A stretch of DNA of 64,000 nucleotides, taken from NCBI RefSeq assembly GCF_038039215.1, contig NZ_JBBPCL010000001.1, positions 5,270,001 through 5,334,000 on the forward strand. Direction: 5' to 3'. Every line of letters begins with the position of its first letter. Positions within the stretch are counted from its first letter, which is position 1. The notes below the pieces were generated by a model. That model was not told the DNA's origin, made no database searches, and saw only the letters and a list, made by a program, of their open reading frames with translations. The stretch comes from Pseudonocardia sp. T1-2H. Lineage in GTDB: Bacteria; Actinomycetota; Actinomycetes; Mycobacteriales; Pseudonocardiaceae. Positions 42,121 to 54,753 of this stretch are shown in pieces. The position numbers and the translations under genes were made by a program.

Positions 42121-44658
42121 TCAGGCCAGGACGACCTTCCCCAGCTCCGCCGGTGAGGCGAGGAGCGGGTGGGTCGGCAGGACCCGGACGGTGTACCCGG
42201 TGAGGCCCGCGTGCGGCAGCGGGACGACCGCCTCGAAGCGCTCCCCCTCGCCGTCCGGCCCGACGTGCTTCATCGCCACCCGCACGGTGTCCTCGAGCTC
42301 GTCGGTCTCGTGGACCCGCCCGACGACGGCCTCGACGATCACGTCGTCCGGCGCGAGCCCGGCGAGGTCGACGACCGCGCGCACGGTCATCGGCGCGCCG
42401 ACCACCGGGGTGTCCGGCAGCCCGGATGCGTCGACCCCCGCGACCCGCACCTTCGTCCAGGACGCGTTCAGCTTGGCCCGGTACGCCGCGACCTGCTTGG
42501 CGCCCCCGAACGCCTCGCCGGTCTGCGACGGGCCGACGACGGCCGCGGCGGCCCGCGACGCCGGCGCATACCAGTCCTCGACGTACTCCCGCACCATCCG
42601 CGTCGCCTGCACCTGCGGGCGCAGCGTCTCCAGCGTGTGCCGGACCAGCTCGGTCCAGCGCGGCGGCACGCCGTCCCTGCGCTCGTAGAAGGCCGGACCG
42701 ACCTGGGTGGCGAGCAGCTCGTAGAGGGCGTTGGCCTCGAGGTCGTCCCGCTTGTGGGGGTCGTCGATCCCGTCCGCGGTCGGGATCGCCCAGCCGTTCG
42801 CGCCGTCGTACATCTCGTCCCACCAGCCGTCGCGGATGGAGAGGTTGAGCCCGCCGTTGAGCGCGGACTTCATGCCGGACGTCCCGCACGCCTCGAGCGG
42901 GCGCAGCGGGTTGTTCAGCCACACGTCGCAGCCCCAGTAGAGGTACCGGGCCATGGACATGTCGTAGTCCGGCAGGAAGGCGATGCGGTGCCGCACGGCC
43001 GGGTCGTCGGCGAACCGGACGATCTGCTGGATGAGCGCCTTGCCGCCGTCGTCCGCGGGGTGGGACTTGCCGGCGACGATCAGCTGCACCGGGCGGTGCG
43101 GGTCGAGCAGCAGGTCGCGGAGCCGGTCCGGGTCCCGCAGCATCAGGGTGAGCCGCTTGTAGGTCGGCACGCGGCGGGCGAACCCGACGGTGAGGACGTC
43201 CGGGTCGAAGACGTGGTCGGTCCAGCTGAGCTCGGGCGTCGAGGCGCCACGCTCCAGCCAGGCCGCGCGCACCCGGCGGCGCACCTCGTCGACGAGCCGG
43301 GCCCGCAGGCTGTTGCGCAGGCCCCAGAGCTCGGCGTCGCCCACGCCCTGGGTGGAGTCGCCGGGCCGGCCGATCAGCTCGGCGACCTCGCGGGCCTCCC
43401 AGGTGTGCCCGTGGACGCCGTTGGTGACCGAGCCGATCGGCACCTCGTCGGTGTCGAAGCCCTCCCAGAGCCCGCCGAACATGCCGCGGGACACGTCGCC
43501 GTGCAGCTTGGAGACGCCGTTGGCGCGCTGGGCGAGCCGCAGCCCCATGTGCGCCATGTTGAACATCGACGGGTTCTCCTCGGCGCCGAGCGCGAGGAGC
43601 CGGTCCGCCGGGACGCCGGGCAGCAGCTCGTCGGACAGGTAGTGCCGGACCATGTCGACCGGGAAGCGGTCGATCCCCGCCGGGACCGGGGTGTGCGTGG
43701 TGAACACGGTCCCGGAGCGGACGGCGGCGAGCGCCTGGTCGAAGTCCAGCCGTCGGCCGGTCTGCAGCTCGCGGATGCGCTCGAGGCCGAGGAACCCGGC
43801 GTGGCCCTCGTTGGTGTGGAAGACCTCGGGGACGGCGTGGCCGGTCGCGCTGCAGTACGCGCGGACGGCGCGCACGCCGCCGACGCCGATGAGGATCTCC
43901 TGCTTGATCCGGTGGTCCTGGTCCCCGCCGTAGAGCCGGTCGGTGACGCCGCGCAGGTCCGCGTCGTTGGCCTCGATCTCGGAGTCCAGCAGCAGCAGCG
44001 GCACCCGGCCGACCGCGGCCTGCCAGATGCGCGCGGACAGCGTGCGGTTCCCGGGCATCGCGACCTCGACGAGCACGGGCTCGCCCTTCGCGTCCGTCAG
44101 CAGCTGCAGCGGCAGCCCCTGCGGGTCCAGGACCGGATAGTGCTCGAGCTGCCAGCCGTCGAGCGAGAGCGACTGCCGGAAGTAGCCGGAGCGGTACAGC
44201 AGCCCGACGGCGATCAGCGGCACGCCCAGGTCGGACGCGGCCTTGAGGTGGTCGCCGGCGAGGACGCCGAGGCCGCCGGAGTAGTTCGGCAGGACCTCGT
44301 TGACCCCGAACTCCATCGAGAAGTACCCCACGGCCGCCGGCATCGACGGGTCCGCCTCGCGCGCGGACTGGTACCAGCGGTCCTCGTCGAGGTAGCGCTG
44401 CAGGTCCTCGGCCAGCTCGCGGACCTCTCCGACGATCTCGGTGTCCTCGGCCAGCTCGGCGAACCTCGCGCTCGGGATCTCGCCGAGCAGCCGGACGGGG
44501 TCCCGCCCGGCGCGGGCCCACGCGTCGGCGTCGAGGGAGGCGAACAGGTCGCGGGTGGCGGGATGCCAGCTCCACCGGAGGTTGGTGGCCAGGGTCTGCA
44601 GGGGCGCGAGCTGGGCGGGCAGCTGGGCACGGACGGTGAACCGACGGAGAGCTCTCAC
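42121..44658 (-). CDS. glgP: Alpha-glucan (maltodextrin/glycogen) phosphorylase
   Basis: GT35 phosphorylase of 845 residues of the short, DUF3417-containing actinobacterial type. The N-terminal region ALRRFTVRAQLPAQLAPLQT begins the DUF3417 domain. GYFSMEFGVNEVLPNYSGGL and GDHLKAASDLGVPLIAVGLL form the first catalytic half. The PLP-lysine motif is EACGTSGMKSALNGGLNLSI. The enzyme releases glucose-1-phosphate, or in actinobacteria may use maltose-1-phosphate-related chemistry. It starts with a GTG at 44658 and is divergent from glgE across a 400-base region, as Rv1328 and Rv1327c are neighbours in M. tuberculosis. Confidence 0.95.
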   Translation of the reverse strand: MRALRRFTVRAQLPAQLAPLQTLATNLRWSWHPATRDLFASLDADAWARAGRDPVRLLGEIPSARFAELAEDTEIVGEVRELAEDLQRYLDEDRWYQSAREADPSMPAAVGYFSMEFGVNEVLPNYSGGLGVLAGDHLKAASDLGVPLIAVGLLYRSGYFRQSLSLDGWQLEHYPVLDPQGLPLQLLTDAKGEPVLVEVAMPGNRTLSARIWQAAVGRVPLLLLDSEIEANDADLRGVTDRLYGGDQDHRIKQEILIGVGGVRAVRAYCSATGHAVPEVFHTNEGHAGFLGLERIRELQTGRRLDFDQALAAVRSGTVFTTHTPVPAGIDRFPVDMVRHYLSDELLPGVPADRLLALGAEENPSMFNMAHMGLRLAQRANGVSKLHGDVSRGMFGGLWEGFDTDEVPIGSVTNGVHGHTWEAREVAELIGRPGDSTQGVGDAELWGLRNSLRARLVDEVRRRVRAAWLERGASTPELSWTDHVFDPDVLTVGFARRVPTYKRLTLMLRDPDRLRDLLLDPHRPVQLIVAGKSHPADDGGKALIQQIVRFADDPAVRHRIAFLPDYDMSMARYLYWGCDVWLNNPLRPLEACGTSGMKSALNGGLNLSIRDGWWDEMYDGANGWAIPTADGIDDPHKRDDLEANALYELLATQVGPAFYERRDGVPPRWTELVRHTLETLRPQVQATRMVREYVEDWYAPASRAAAAVVGPSQTGEAFGGAKQVAAYRAKLNASWTKVRVAGVDASGLPDTPVVGAPMTVRAVVDLAGLAPDDVIVEAVVGRVHETDELEDTVRVAMKHVGPDGEGERFEAVVPLPHAGLTGYTVRVLPTHPLLASPAELGKVVLA

Positions 44659-45058
44659 CCCGGGAGACGATAGCGGTGGATCGGTGCCGGAATCGATCCC
44701 GGAGTCCCCTCGGGCCGATCCGGACACGCCGGGGCCCCTACCGGGTCCGAGCGGGCCCGGTCCACCGCACGATCGGGTGGACCCGGCCCGGGCCCGGGAC
44801 GTCCCCGATCGCGTCGCCGGCCACCGAGCGCGTCCGGCCGTCGACCCGGCGAACCCGGACGCGCCGAGCGGGACGTCCCGAACGGTGAGGTGCCGATGAA
44901 ATGCGTGTGAACGACCGGCGCAACGCCGGGTCCGGTTAGCGTCAGGACTGGACGGGGTAGGTACGGTTGTGACTCTCGCTGCTGGACAGGCCGAGACAAT
45001 CCTTACTTCTCGACACTGTGGGTTCCTCTCGGAATTCCCGAAACTGGGGGTGGCGTCG
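44659..45058. promoter_or_regulatory. Divergent regulatory region between glgP and glgE
   Basis: This 400-base region holds no gene. It contains a 15-bp hairpin with one mismatch (44752-44766 with 44776-44790). Two copies of the palindrome GGGACGTCCC lie at 44796-44805 and, extended to 12 bases, at 44869-44880, 74 bases apart. The right third is AT-richer and contains TTAGCG and TAGGTA separated by 16 bases as a weak promoter candidate for glgE. The paired palindromes are plausible operator sites for a shared regulator of both genes. Confidence 0.5.
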
Positions 45059-47030
<1,972 letters not shown>

Positions 47031-47041
47031 ACCGCACACCG

Positions 47042-47077
47042 CCACCGCGCCCGGCTCTCCCGAGCCGGGCGCGGTGG
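47042..47077. terminator. Bidirectional terminator between glgE and the deaminase gene
   Basis: Perfect 16-bp stem (47042-47057 with 47062-47077; core CACCGCGCCCGGCTC) and a TCCC loop, placed 12 bases after the glgE stop and 12 before the convergent deaminase stop. Confidence 0.85.
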
Positions 47078-47088
47078 GTGTGTCCTCG

Positions 47089-47538
47089 CTACGCCACGCC
47101 GGGCAGGTGTGCGTTCGCGCGGCGGACCAGCGGCGCCAGGTCCGCCATCTCGACGACCTCGCGTCCCGCCGCCCGCAGCAGCTCCGCGCCCTCGCAGTAC
47201 ACGAACAGCGCGGGCTCGCGCCAGGCGAACACGACCCGCGGGATGCCGGCCCCCAGGATGAGCCGGGTGCAGCTCACCGGGTGGGACGTGCGGGCGCTGC
47301 AGGGCTCCAGCGAGCTGTAGATCGTCGCGCCCGCGAGCCGGGGGTCGGCCGGGTCCAGCTTGGCGAGCGCGGTCTCCTCCGCGTGGTCGTGCGGGTCCGC
47401 CTCGCGGGAGTGGCCGGTGGCGAGGACGGTTCCGTCCGCGCCGACGACGACGGCCCCCACCGAGAACGCGGTGTCCGACGGGGGGCACCGCTCGGCCAGC
47501 GCGATCGCCTGCAGGAGGTGGCCGCGGTCGTCAGGCAC
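47089..47538 (-). CDS. RibD-type/CMP-dCMP deaminase
   Basis: Zinc-dependent deaminase of 149 residues corresponding to the N-terminal domain of Rib[12 protein letters not shown] provides the zinc histidine and catalytic glutamate, and [20 protein letters not shown] provides the two zinc cysteines. [20 protein letters not shown] is the typical opening of the fold. The GTG start lies inside the last eight bases of the preceding reductase gene, so the two are coupled. It may act in riboflavin synthesis or on a related pyrimidine; the split order (reductase first) is opposite to fused RibD. Confidence 0.85.
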   Translation of the reverse strand: MPDDRGHLLQAIALAERCPPSDTAFSVGAVVVGADGTVLATGHSREADPHDHAEETALAKLDPADPRLAGATIYSSLEPCSARTSHPVSCTRLILGAGIPRVVFAWREPALFVYCEGAELLRAAGREVVEMADLAPLVRRANAHLPGVA

Positions 47539-48231
47539 GTGGGTCTCCGATCAGGTAGCGCAGCAGGACGACGTCGCCGATCGGACGCGCCTCGGCGAGC
47601 GTCATCCGGTGCGCCGGGTCCTGGGGAACACCCCCGGCTGCACGAACCGCGGCGCCGCGGCGTCCCCGACGAAGAACGGCGCGTAGACGAGCTGCAGCTC
47701 GTCGACGACCCCGGCCGTCAGGAACAGGGTGTGCATCGCGCCGCCGCCCTCCACCATCAGCGTCCCGATCCCGCGGGCGGCGAGGTCCGCGAGCACGCGG
47801 TGCACGTCGAGCGGGTCCCCGGCGCCGACCACGGTGGACACCGTGCCGAGCCGCGCGCGGACCCCCGCGACGGCCGCGTCCGAGGTGTACACGAGCTTCT
47901 CCGCCTCCCCCGCGCTGAAGAACCGCGCGTCCGGGTCGACGTCCCCGCTCGCCGTCACGGTGACCTTGGCCGGGGTGGCCGGCAGCCCGGCCTCGACCCG
48001 GCGGCGTCGGAGCTCCGCGGACCGCACCAGCAGGCGGGGGTCGTCCGCCCGGATCGTCCCCGCGCCGACGAGGATGGCGTCGACGGACGCGCGGACCTCG
48101 TCCACCCGGTCCAGGTCCTGCTGGTTCGACAGGACCAGCCGGCGTTCCGACGCGTCGTCGATGTAGCCGTCGAGGGACGAGGCGACCGACAGGAGCACGC
48201 GGGGGCGCGCGGTGTCCGCCTGCTGGTCCAC
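47531..48231 (-). CDS. RibD C-terminal-type pyrimidine reductase, frameshifted
   Basis: Dihydrofolate-reductase-fold protein of about 233 residues matching the reductase half of RibD. LLSVASSLDGYIDD, VDAILVGAGTIRADDPRLLV, GTLMVEGGGAMHTLFLTAGV and VDELQLVYAPFFVGDAAAPR are all typical. The frame breaks at a run of four G at 47623-47626 (C on the coding strand). With five, the protein reads VFPQDPAHRMTLAEARPIGD and ends [13 protein letters not shown] at 47531, the normal C-terminus of the family. The GTG at 48231 follows GGAGGG six bases upstream. It probably works with the overlapping deaminase gene. Confidence 0.82.
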
Positions 48232-48367
48232 GGCCAACCCTCCGATCGCCCCGTGGCACACGGTAACCGACCCGCGACGCATGGCCGGCCCCGGTCGCGA
48301 CCCCCGCACACCGTTGCGCACGGTCTCGTCCTGAAGATCCGGGTACGCCCGACTACTGTTGGCAGCG

Positions 48368-50131
48368 ATGAGCGAGATGGTCGAGACGGGCAGCGGCGAC
48401 GCCGGCGAGCACCTGACCGTGACCGAACCCCCCGCGGAGGATTTCGGGCATGCCCGGACCCTCGAGGTGGACCGGGACTGGTTCAAGACGGCGGTGTTCT
48501 ACGAGGTCCTGGTCCGCGCGTTCAACGACTCGAACCGGGACGGGTTCGGGGACCTACGCGGGCTGACCGAGAAGCTCGACTACATCCAGTGGCTCGGCGC
48601 GGACTGCCTCTGGCTCCCGCCGTTCTACGACTCACCGCTGCGCGACGGCGGCTACGACATCCGGGACTTCCGCGCGGTGCTGCCCGAGTTCGGAACCGTC
48701 GAGGACTTCGTCTACCTCCTCGACGAGGCGCACAAGCGCGGCCTCCGGATCATCACCGACCTCGTCATGAACCACACCTCGGACCAGCACCCGTGGTTCG
48801 AGGCCTCGCGGCGGGACCCCGAGGGCCCGTACGGGGACTTCTACGTCTGGTCCGACGACGACACCCGCTACCCGGACGCCCGCGTCATCTTCGTGGACAC
48901 CGAGTCGTCGAACTGGACCTACGACCCGGTGCGCGGCCAGTTCTACTGGCACCGCTTCTTCTCCCACCAGCCGGACCTGAACTACGACAACCCGGCCGTG
49001 CAGGAGGCGATGATCGACGTCCTGCGCTTCTGGCTGGACCTCGGGATCGACGGCTTCCGGCTGGACGCGGTGCCGTACCTGTTCGAGCGGGACGACACGA
49101 ACTGCGAGAACCTCACCGAGACCCACCAGTTCCTCAAGCGCTGCCGCAAGGTGATCGACGACGAGTACCCCGGCCGGGTCATGCTCGCCGAGGCCAACCA
49201 GTGGCCGTCGGACGTCGTGGAGTACTTCGGGGACGCGGAGGTCGGCGGCGACGAGTGCCACATGGCCTTCCACTTCCCGCTGATGCCGCGCATCTTCATG
49301 GCCGTGCGCCGCGAGAACCGCTTCCCGATCTCGGAGATCCTGGCCCAGACGCCGGAGATCCCGTCGGGCGCGCAGTGGGGGATCTTCCTGCGCAACCACG
49401 ACGAGCTCACCCTCGAGATGGTCAGCGACGAGGAACGCGACTACATGTACGCGGAGTACGCCAAGGACCCGCGGATGAAGGCGAACATCGGCATCCGCCG
49501 CCGGCTGGCCCCGCTACTGGAGAACGACCGCAACCAGCTCGAGCTGTTCACCGCGCTGCTGCTCTCGCTGCCCGGCTCGCCGGTGCTCTACTACGGCGAC
49601 GAGATCGGCATGGGGGACAACATCTGGCTCGGCGACCGGGACGCGGTCCGCAGCCCCATGCAGTGGACGCCGGACCGCAACGCGGGCTTCTCGATGTGCG
49701 ACCCGGGCCGGCTGTACCTGCCCGCCGTCATGGACCCGGTGTACGGCTACCAGGCGGTGAACGTCGAGGCGCAGTCGAACTCGTCGACGTCGCTGCTGAA
49801 CTGGAACCGGCACATGATCGAGATCCGCAAGCGGCACTGCGCCTTCGGCATGGGCGACTACCACGAGCTCGGCGGCTCCAACCCGTCCGTGCTCGCCTAC
49901 ACCCGCACCTACGACGGTCCCGAGGGCCGGGACACCGTGCTGTGCGTCAACAACATGTCCCGCTTCCCGCAGCCCGTCGAGCTGGACCTGTCGGCCTGGC
50001 AGGGAAGCGTTCCCCACGAGCTCACCGGAGGCGTGCCCTTCCCGCGGATCGGTCAGCTGCCCTACCTGCTGACCCTGCCGGGCCACGGCTTCTACTGGTT
50101 CTCGATCAAACCCGCGGAGGAGAGTGCATGA
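48368..50131 (+). CDS. treS: Trehalose synthase (maltose alpha-D-glucosyltransferase)
   Basis: GH13 enzyme of 587 residues that interconverts trehalose and maltose. The N-terminal part [20 protein letters not shown] and the following DGFGDLRGL are characteristic of TreS. Catalytic residues lie in [17 protein letters not shown] (nucleophile), [20 protein letters not shown] (acid/base) and [14 protein letters not shown] (transition-state aspartate). [20 protein letters not shown] follows. The ATG at 48368 is chosen as start. The TGA overlaps the maltokinase ATG as ATGA, so maltose is made and phosphorylated by coupled gene products. Confidence 0.95.
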   Translation: MSEMVETGSGDAGEHLTVTEPPAEDFGHARTLEVDRDWFKTAVFYEVLVRAFNDSNRDGFGDLRGLTEKLDYIQWLGADCLWLPPFYDSPLRDGGYDIRDFRAVLPEFGTVEDFVYLLDEAHKRGLRIITDLVMNHTSDQHPWFEASRRDPEGPYGDFYVWSDDDTRYPDARVIFVDTESSNWTYDPVRGQFYWHRFFSHQPDLNYDNPAVQEAMIDVLRFWLDLGIDGFRLDAVPYLFERDDTNCENLTETHQFLKRCRKVIDDEYPGRVMLAEANQWPSDVVEYFGDAEVGGDECHMAFHFPLMPRIFMAVRRENRFPISEILAQTPEIPSGAQWGIFLRNHDELTLEMVSDEERDYMYAEYAKDPRMKANIGIRRRLAPLLENDRNQLELFTALLLSLPGSPVLYYGDEIGMGDNIWLGDRDAVRSPMQWTPDRNAGFSMCDPGRLYLPAVMDPVYGYQAVNVEAQSNSSTSLLNWNRHMIEIRKRHCAFGMGDYHELGGSNPSVLAYTRTYDGPEGRDTVLCVNNMSRFPQPVELDLSAWQGSVPHELTGGVPFPRIGQLPYLLTLPGHGFYWFSIKPAEESA

Positions 50132-51522
50132 CGGCCCCGGACGCGGCCCTGGCCGAGGAGCTGCCCCTCCACCTGCCCGAGTACCTGGTGCGGCAGCGTT
50201 GGTTCGCAGCCAAGGGACGCCCGGTGTCCGCGGTCTCCGTGGCCGCGGTGACTCCGCTCGTCGAGGGCTCTGAGCTGCTCCTCGATCTGTGCCTGCTGCG
50301 TGTGGAGTTCGCGGACTCGCCCGAGCCGGACCACTACCAGCTGCTGCTCGGCCGCCGGACCGTGCCGGCAACGGAGCTGGAGTACGCGACGATCGGCGCC
50401 GTCGGCGGGCACGTCGCCTACGACGCGATGTGGGACCCGGAGGCCACGCGCTGGCTGCTGGACGCGATCCGGGAGAGCCGCGTGTGCGGGGACGTGCGGT
50501 TCGTGCCCGAGCCGGGCGCGGAGCTGCCGGTCGGGATGCCGGGGCGGATCCTCGGCGTCGAGCAGTCGAACACCTCGGTCGCATACGGGGACAAGAGCAT
50601 CTTCAAGCTGTTCCGCCGGATCGCGCCCGGGCTGAACCCGGACCTCGAGCTGCACCGCGCGCTGCGCCGGGTCGGCAGCGAGCAGGTCGCCGGGCTGCAG
50701 GGCGCGGTCGAGGGCGTGCTCGACGGGCAGCCGGCCACGCTGGGCATGCTGCAGGACTTCGCGGGCAACTCGGCCGAGGGCTGGGCCATGGCGCTGGCGA
50801 GCGTCCGGGACCTGTTCGCCGAGGCGGACCTCTACGCGTCCGAGGTCGGGGGGGATTTCGCGGGCGAGGCCCACCGGCTGGGTCAGACCGTCGCCGTGCT
50901 GCACTCCGAGCTCGCCGAGGCGCTCGGCACGGGCAGCCGGGACGGCGCCGAGCTCGGCGCCGCGCTCGCCGCGCGGCTGTCCGTCGCCGCGGCCCAGGTC
51001 CCCGAGCTCGGCGAGCACGTGGCCGGCGTCCGCGCCGTCTACGAGTCGCTGTCCGGCACCATCCCGACCCAGCGCGTGCACGGCGACCTGCACCTCGGGC
51101 AGACCCTGCGCACTCCCTACGGCTGGCTGATCCTTGACTTCGAGGGCGAGCCGTCCGCGACGCTCGCCGAGCGCGTGCAGCCGGACTCGCCGCTGCGCGA
51201 CGTCGCGGGGATGCTGCGGTCGTTCGACTACGCGGCGTACCACCAGGTCGCCCGCCAGGGCGCGAGCGAGGGCGAGGAGCACCAGCTCCACCAGCGCGCC
51301 GAGGAGTGGGCCACCCGCAACCGCACCGCCTTCTGCGACGGCTACGCCGTGGGTGCCGGAGCGGACCCGCGGGAGCAGCAGACCGTGCTCAAGGCCTTCG
51401 AGCTGGACAAGGCGGTCTACGAGGTCGTCTACGAGACCCGCTCCCGTCCGACCTGGGCGCCTATCCCGCTGGGCTCGATCGCCCGGCTGGTGAGCGACTC
51501 GGCACCCTCCGCCGCCCGCTGA
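50128..51522 (+). CDS. mak: Maltokinase
   Basis: Maltose-1-phosphate-forming kinase (Pep2/Mak) of 464 residues with a eukaryotic-kinase-like fold. The N-terminal cap has [20 protein letters not shown]. The catalytic site is in [20 protein letters not shown], followed by [40 protein letters not shown] carries the ATP-binding lysine. It phosphorylates the maltose produced by TreS, giving the donor for GlgE. The ATGA overlap with treS and the neighbouring glgE and glgB genes assemble the entire GlgE pathway in this region. Confidence 0.94.
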   Translation: MTAPDAALAEELPLHLPEYLVRQRWFAAKGRPVSAVSVAAVTPLVEGSELLLDLCLLRVEFADSPEPDHYQLLLGRRTVPATELEYATIGAVGGHVAYDAMWDPEATRWLLDAIRESRVCGDVRFVPEPGAELPVGMPGRILGVEQSNTSVAYGDKSIFKLFRRIAPGLNPDLELHRALRRVGSEQVAGLQGAVEGVLDGQPATLGMLQDFAGNSAEGWAMALASVRDLFAEADLYASEVGGDFAGEAHRLGQTVAVLHSELAEALGTGSRDGAELGAALAARLSVAAAQVPELGEHVAGVRAVYESLSGTIPTQRVHGDLHLGQTLRTPYGWLILDFEGEPSATLAERVQPDSPLRDVAGMLRSFDYAAYHQVARQGASEGEEHQLHQRAEEWATRNRTAFCDGYAVGAGADPREQQTVLKAFELDKAVYEVVYETRSRPTWAPIPLGSIARLVSDSAPSAAR

Positions 51523-51658
51523 CCCGCGGGCCGGGGCGCAGGGACCGCCGAGCCGGTCGGCCGAAGTCCGCCGTGGACCCCGCGCTAGCAGCCGATCGTG
51601 TACCCCACACGGCGGCCCAGGGGGAGCGCACGGGGTGAAGGAGCAATAGGGTTCACGG

Positions 51659-54600
51659 GTGGAGCTCGAGGACACCCGCACGATCGACCCCTGCCCCCCG
51701 GACCAGGCGACGACCGACCGGCTGCTGGGTGGTGCCCACCACAACCCGCATGGCGTTCTGGGCGCCCACCCGCATCCCGACGGCACCGTCGTCCGCGTGC
51801 TCAGGCCGCACGCCGACGAGGTCGCCGTCCTGCGCAACGGCGACCCGAACGACGCGCACCCGCTGGTGAAGGTGCACGACGCCGGGCTCTTCTCCGGCGT
51901 CGTCGAGGGACCGGGCGGCGACTACCGCGTCCGGGTCCGCTACGGCGACCGCGTCGACGTCGTCGACGACCCGTACCGCTGGCTCCCGACGCTGGGCGAG
52001 ATCGACCTGCATCTCATCAGCGAGGGCCGTCACGAGCGGCTCTGGGACGTGCTCGGCGCGCATGTGCGCCACTACGACACGATCTCCGGCCCCGTGACCG
52101 GCACCAGCTTCGCCGTCTGGGCGCCGACCGCCCAGGGCGTCCGGGTCACCGGGGACTTCGACGGCTGGGCCGGCTGGGCGCACCCGATGCGCTCGCTCGG
52201 CACGTCCGGCATCTGGGAGATCTTCCTCCCGGACGTCGGCGTCGGGACCCGGTACAAGTTCCGGATCCTCGGCCAGGACGGCCGCTGGCGGGACAAGGCG
52301 GACCCGATGGCGTTCGCCACCGAGATCCCGCCCGCTACCGCGTCCGTCGTGGCCGACCTGCACCACCGGTGGGGCGACGACGAGTGGATCGCCAAGCGTG
52401 CCCAGGGCACCCCGCACGCCGAGCCCATGAGCGTCTACGAGCTGCACCTCGGCTCGTGGCGCCAGGGCAACGGCTACCGGGAGATCGCGGACCAGCTCGT
52501 CGAGTACCTGGCCGAGACGGGCTTCACGCACGTCGAGCTGCTGCCCGTCGCGGAGCACCCGTTCGGCGGCTCGTGGGGCTACCAGGTCACCTCGTACTAC
52601 GCGCCGACGTCGCGTTTCGGCACCCCGGACGACTTTCGATACTTCGTGGACCGGCTGCACCAGGCCGGCTACGGCGTCATCGTGGACTGGGTCCCCGCGC
52701 ACTTCCCGCGCGACGAGTGGGCGCTGGCCAAGTTCGACGGCACCCCGCTCTACGAGCACGCGGACCCGCGGCGCGGCGAGCAGCCGGACTGGGGCACGCT
52801 CGTCTTCGACTTCGGGCGCAAGGAGGTGCGGAACTTCCTCGTCGCGAACGCGCTGTACTGGATCGAGGAGTTCCACGTCGACGGGCTGCGGGTCGACGCC
52901 GTCGCCTCGATGCTCTACCTGGACTACTCCCGGCCCGAGGGCCAGTGGCTGCCGAACATCCACGGCGGACGGGAGAACCTCGAGGCCGTCGCGTTCCTGC
53001 AGGAGATGAACGCGACCGTCTACCGGGCGCACCCCGGCGTCGTCACGATCGCCGAGGAGTCCACCGCGTGGCCGGGCGTCACCCGGCCCACGTACATGGG
53101 CGGGCTCGGCTTCGGGATGAAGTGGAACATGGGGTGGATGCACGACACGCTGGACTACTTCGGGCGTGATCCGATCCACCGCGCGTTCCACCACAACCAG
53201 CTGACGTTCTCGCTCATGTACGCGTTCAGCGAGAACTACGTGCTCCCGATCAGCCACGACGAGGTCGTGCACGGCAAGGGTTCGATGTGGACCCGGATGC
53301 CCGGCGACGACTGGAACAAGGCCGCCGGCGTGCGCGCCCTGCTGGCGTTCATGTGGGCCCACCCGGGCAAGCAGCTCGTCTTCATGGGCGGGGAGTTCGG
53401 GCAGGTCAGGGAGTGGTCCGAGCAGCGCTCGCTGGACTGGGACCTGCTCGCGGACCCGCTGCACGGCGGCATCAAGACGCTCGTCGGGGACCTCAACCGC
53501 GTCTACCGGGACAACCCGGCACTGTGGACGAAGGACAACACGCCCGAGGGCTTCGCGTGGATCGACGCGAACGACGCGGCCGGGAACGTGCTCAGCTTCC
53601 TCCGGTTCGGGAGCAACGACCCCGCGGTCGACGGGCGGCCGAACGTGCTGGCCTGCATCGCGAACTTCTCGGGGACGCCGAACGAGAACTACCGCGTCGG
53701 GCTGCCCTTCGGCGGCCGGTGGCGCGAGGTGGTCAACACGGACGCGAGCAGCTACGGCGGCTCGGGCGTGGGGAACCTCGGCGTGGTCGAGGCGGAGCCG
53801 GTGATGTGGCACGGCAGGCCCGCGTCCGCGGTGCTGCGGCTGCCCCCGTCCGGTGTGCTCTGGCTCGTCCCGGAGACGACCGGTGGTCCGGTCCACCCGA
53901 AGGCCGCCGCGGCCGGGGCCCGGGTCTCGACGCGGGTCGCCCCGGCGCCGATCACGTCGGCTCCGATCGCTTCCGCCCCGATCACCTCGAGCCCCGCACC
54001 GCTGCCGTCGGGCGGGCAGGTCACGTCGCCGGCGGCGGACCCGACGCCGGTGGACCCTGAGTTCGCGTCGGCACACACCCCGCCCACGGGCTTCCCGGCG
54101 GTGACGCCGGAGTCCCCGGCTGCCGACGCCGCGGTACCGGCCGAAGCGGAGGCCGAGACGGGCTCCGTTCCGGGCACGATGTTCGACGACACCGTGTTCG
54201 ACGACGAGCAGGACGCGGAAGCGGCCACCGGTTCGGCCGTCACGACGGCAGATGCACCGGCGGCCGGCGCCCCGTCGTCCCAGGTCGGGATGTCGATGTC
54301 GGATGGTGCGCCGGAGTCCGAGCCGTCGGATCCGGGGACGTCGGAGGCCTCCACGGACCCGGTGGAGACGAGCGCGGACCCGGCCGTCGAGACGCCGGCC
54401 GCGCCGCAGTCGTCCGGGAACCGGACGTACGGGGCGGCGAGCCCGACCGAGGCGTCCACGCCGGACACGTCCGAGGTGGCCACACCGGATCTCGTCGGGT
54501 CCGACGCCCCGGCGGCCTCGACCGCGGACAGCCCCCCGGCCGAGGCGCTGGTCGAGGACATCGCGGCCGACGAGGACGGGGGTGCCGCGTCGCCCTCGGG

Positions 54601-54685
54601 GGCCGGGGTCTCGTCCGAAGCCGAGCAGCCGTCCGGGACCTCGCCCGAGGCCGAGGGCCCGGAAGGGCCGCGCACCACCGGCTGA
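51659..54685 (+). CDS. glgB: 1,4-alpha-glucan branching enzyme GlgB with long disordered C-terminal tail
   Basis: GH13 branching enzyme that puts alpha-1,6 branches into the GlgE product. Two N-terminal beta-sandwich modules (about 20-110 and 130-230, with [20 protein letters not shown]) precede the barrel with [16 protein letters not shown] (nucleophile), [20 protein letters not shown] (acid/base) and [15 protein letters not shown]. The typical protein ends near residue 735 ([13 protein letters not shown]). Here about 270 more residues follow, rich in Ala, Pro, Ser, Thr, Asp and Glu with no visible fold, giving 1008 in total. The reading frame and G/C third-position bias continue into the tail. 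Start is GTG at 51659. Confidence 0.93.
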   Translation: MELEDTRTIDPCPPDQATTDRLLGGAHHNPHGVLGAHPHPDGTVVRVLRPHADEVAVLRNGDPNDAHPLVKVHDAGLFSGVVEGPGGDYRVRVRYGDRVDVVDDPYRWLPTLGEIDLHLISEGRHERLWDVLGAHVRHYDTISGPVTGTSFAVWAPTAQGVRVTGDFDGWAGWAHPMRSLGTSGIWEIFLPDVGVGTRYKFRILGQDGRWRDKADPMAFATEIPPATASVVADLHHRWGDDEWIAKRAQGTPHAEPMSVYELHLGSWRQGNGYREIADQLVEYLAETGFTHVELLPVAEHPFGGSWGYQVTSYYAPTSRFGTPDDFRYFVDRLHQAGYGVIVDWVPAHFPRDEWALAKFDGTPLYEHADPRRGEQPDWGTLVFDFGRKEVRNFLVANALYWIEEFHVDGLRVDAVASMLYLDYSRPEGQWLPNIHGGRENLEAVAFLQEMNATVYRAHPGVVTIAEESTAWPGVTRPTYMGGLGFGMKWNMGWMHDTLDYFGRDPIHRAFHHNQLTFSLMYAFSENYVLPISHDEVVHGKGSMWTRMPGDDWNKAAGVRALLAFMWAHPGKQLVFMGGEFGQVREWSEQRSLDWDLLADPLHGGIKTLVGDLNRVYRDNPALWTKDNTPEGFAWIDANDAAGNVLSFLRFGSNDPAVDGRPNVLACIANFSGTPNENYRVGLPFGGRWREVVNTDASSYGGSGVGNLGVVEAEPVMWHGRPASAVLRLPPSGVLWLVPETTGGPVHPKAAAAGARVSTRVAPAPITSAPIASAPITSSPAPLPSGGQVTSPAADPTPVDPEFASAHTPPTGFPAVTPESPAADAAVPAEAEAETGSVPGTMFDDTVFDDEQDAEAATGSAVTTADAPAAGAPSSQVGMSMSDGAPESEPSDPGTSEASTDPVETSADPAVETPAAPQSSGNRTYGAASPTEASTPDTSEVATPDLVGSDAPAASTADSPPAEALVEDIAADEDGGAASPSGAGVSSEAEQPSGTSPEAEGPEGPRTTG

Positions 54686-54703
54686 TCCTCGGACGCCGAT
54701 CCA

Positions 54704-54742
54704 CGCGCAGGCCCGGTCGCTCCCGGCGACCGGGCCTGCGCG
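54704..54742. terminator. Bidirectional terminator between glgB and the GT87 gene
   Basis: A perfect 17-bp stem (54704-54720 with 54726-54742; core GCAGGCCCGGTCGC) closed by a 5-nt TCCCG loop, lying between two convergent stops. Confidence 0.85.
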
Positions 54743-54753
54743 CGTTCTCGCGG

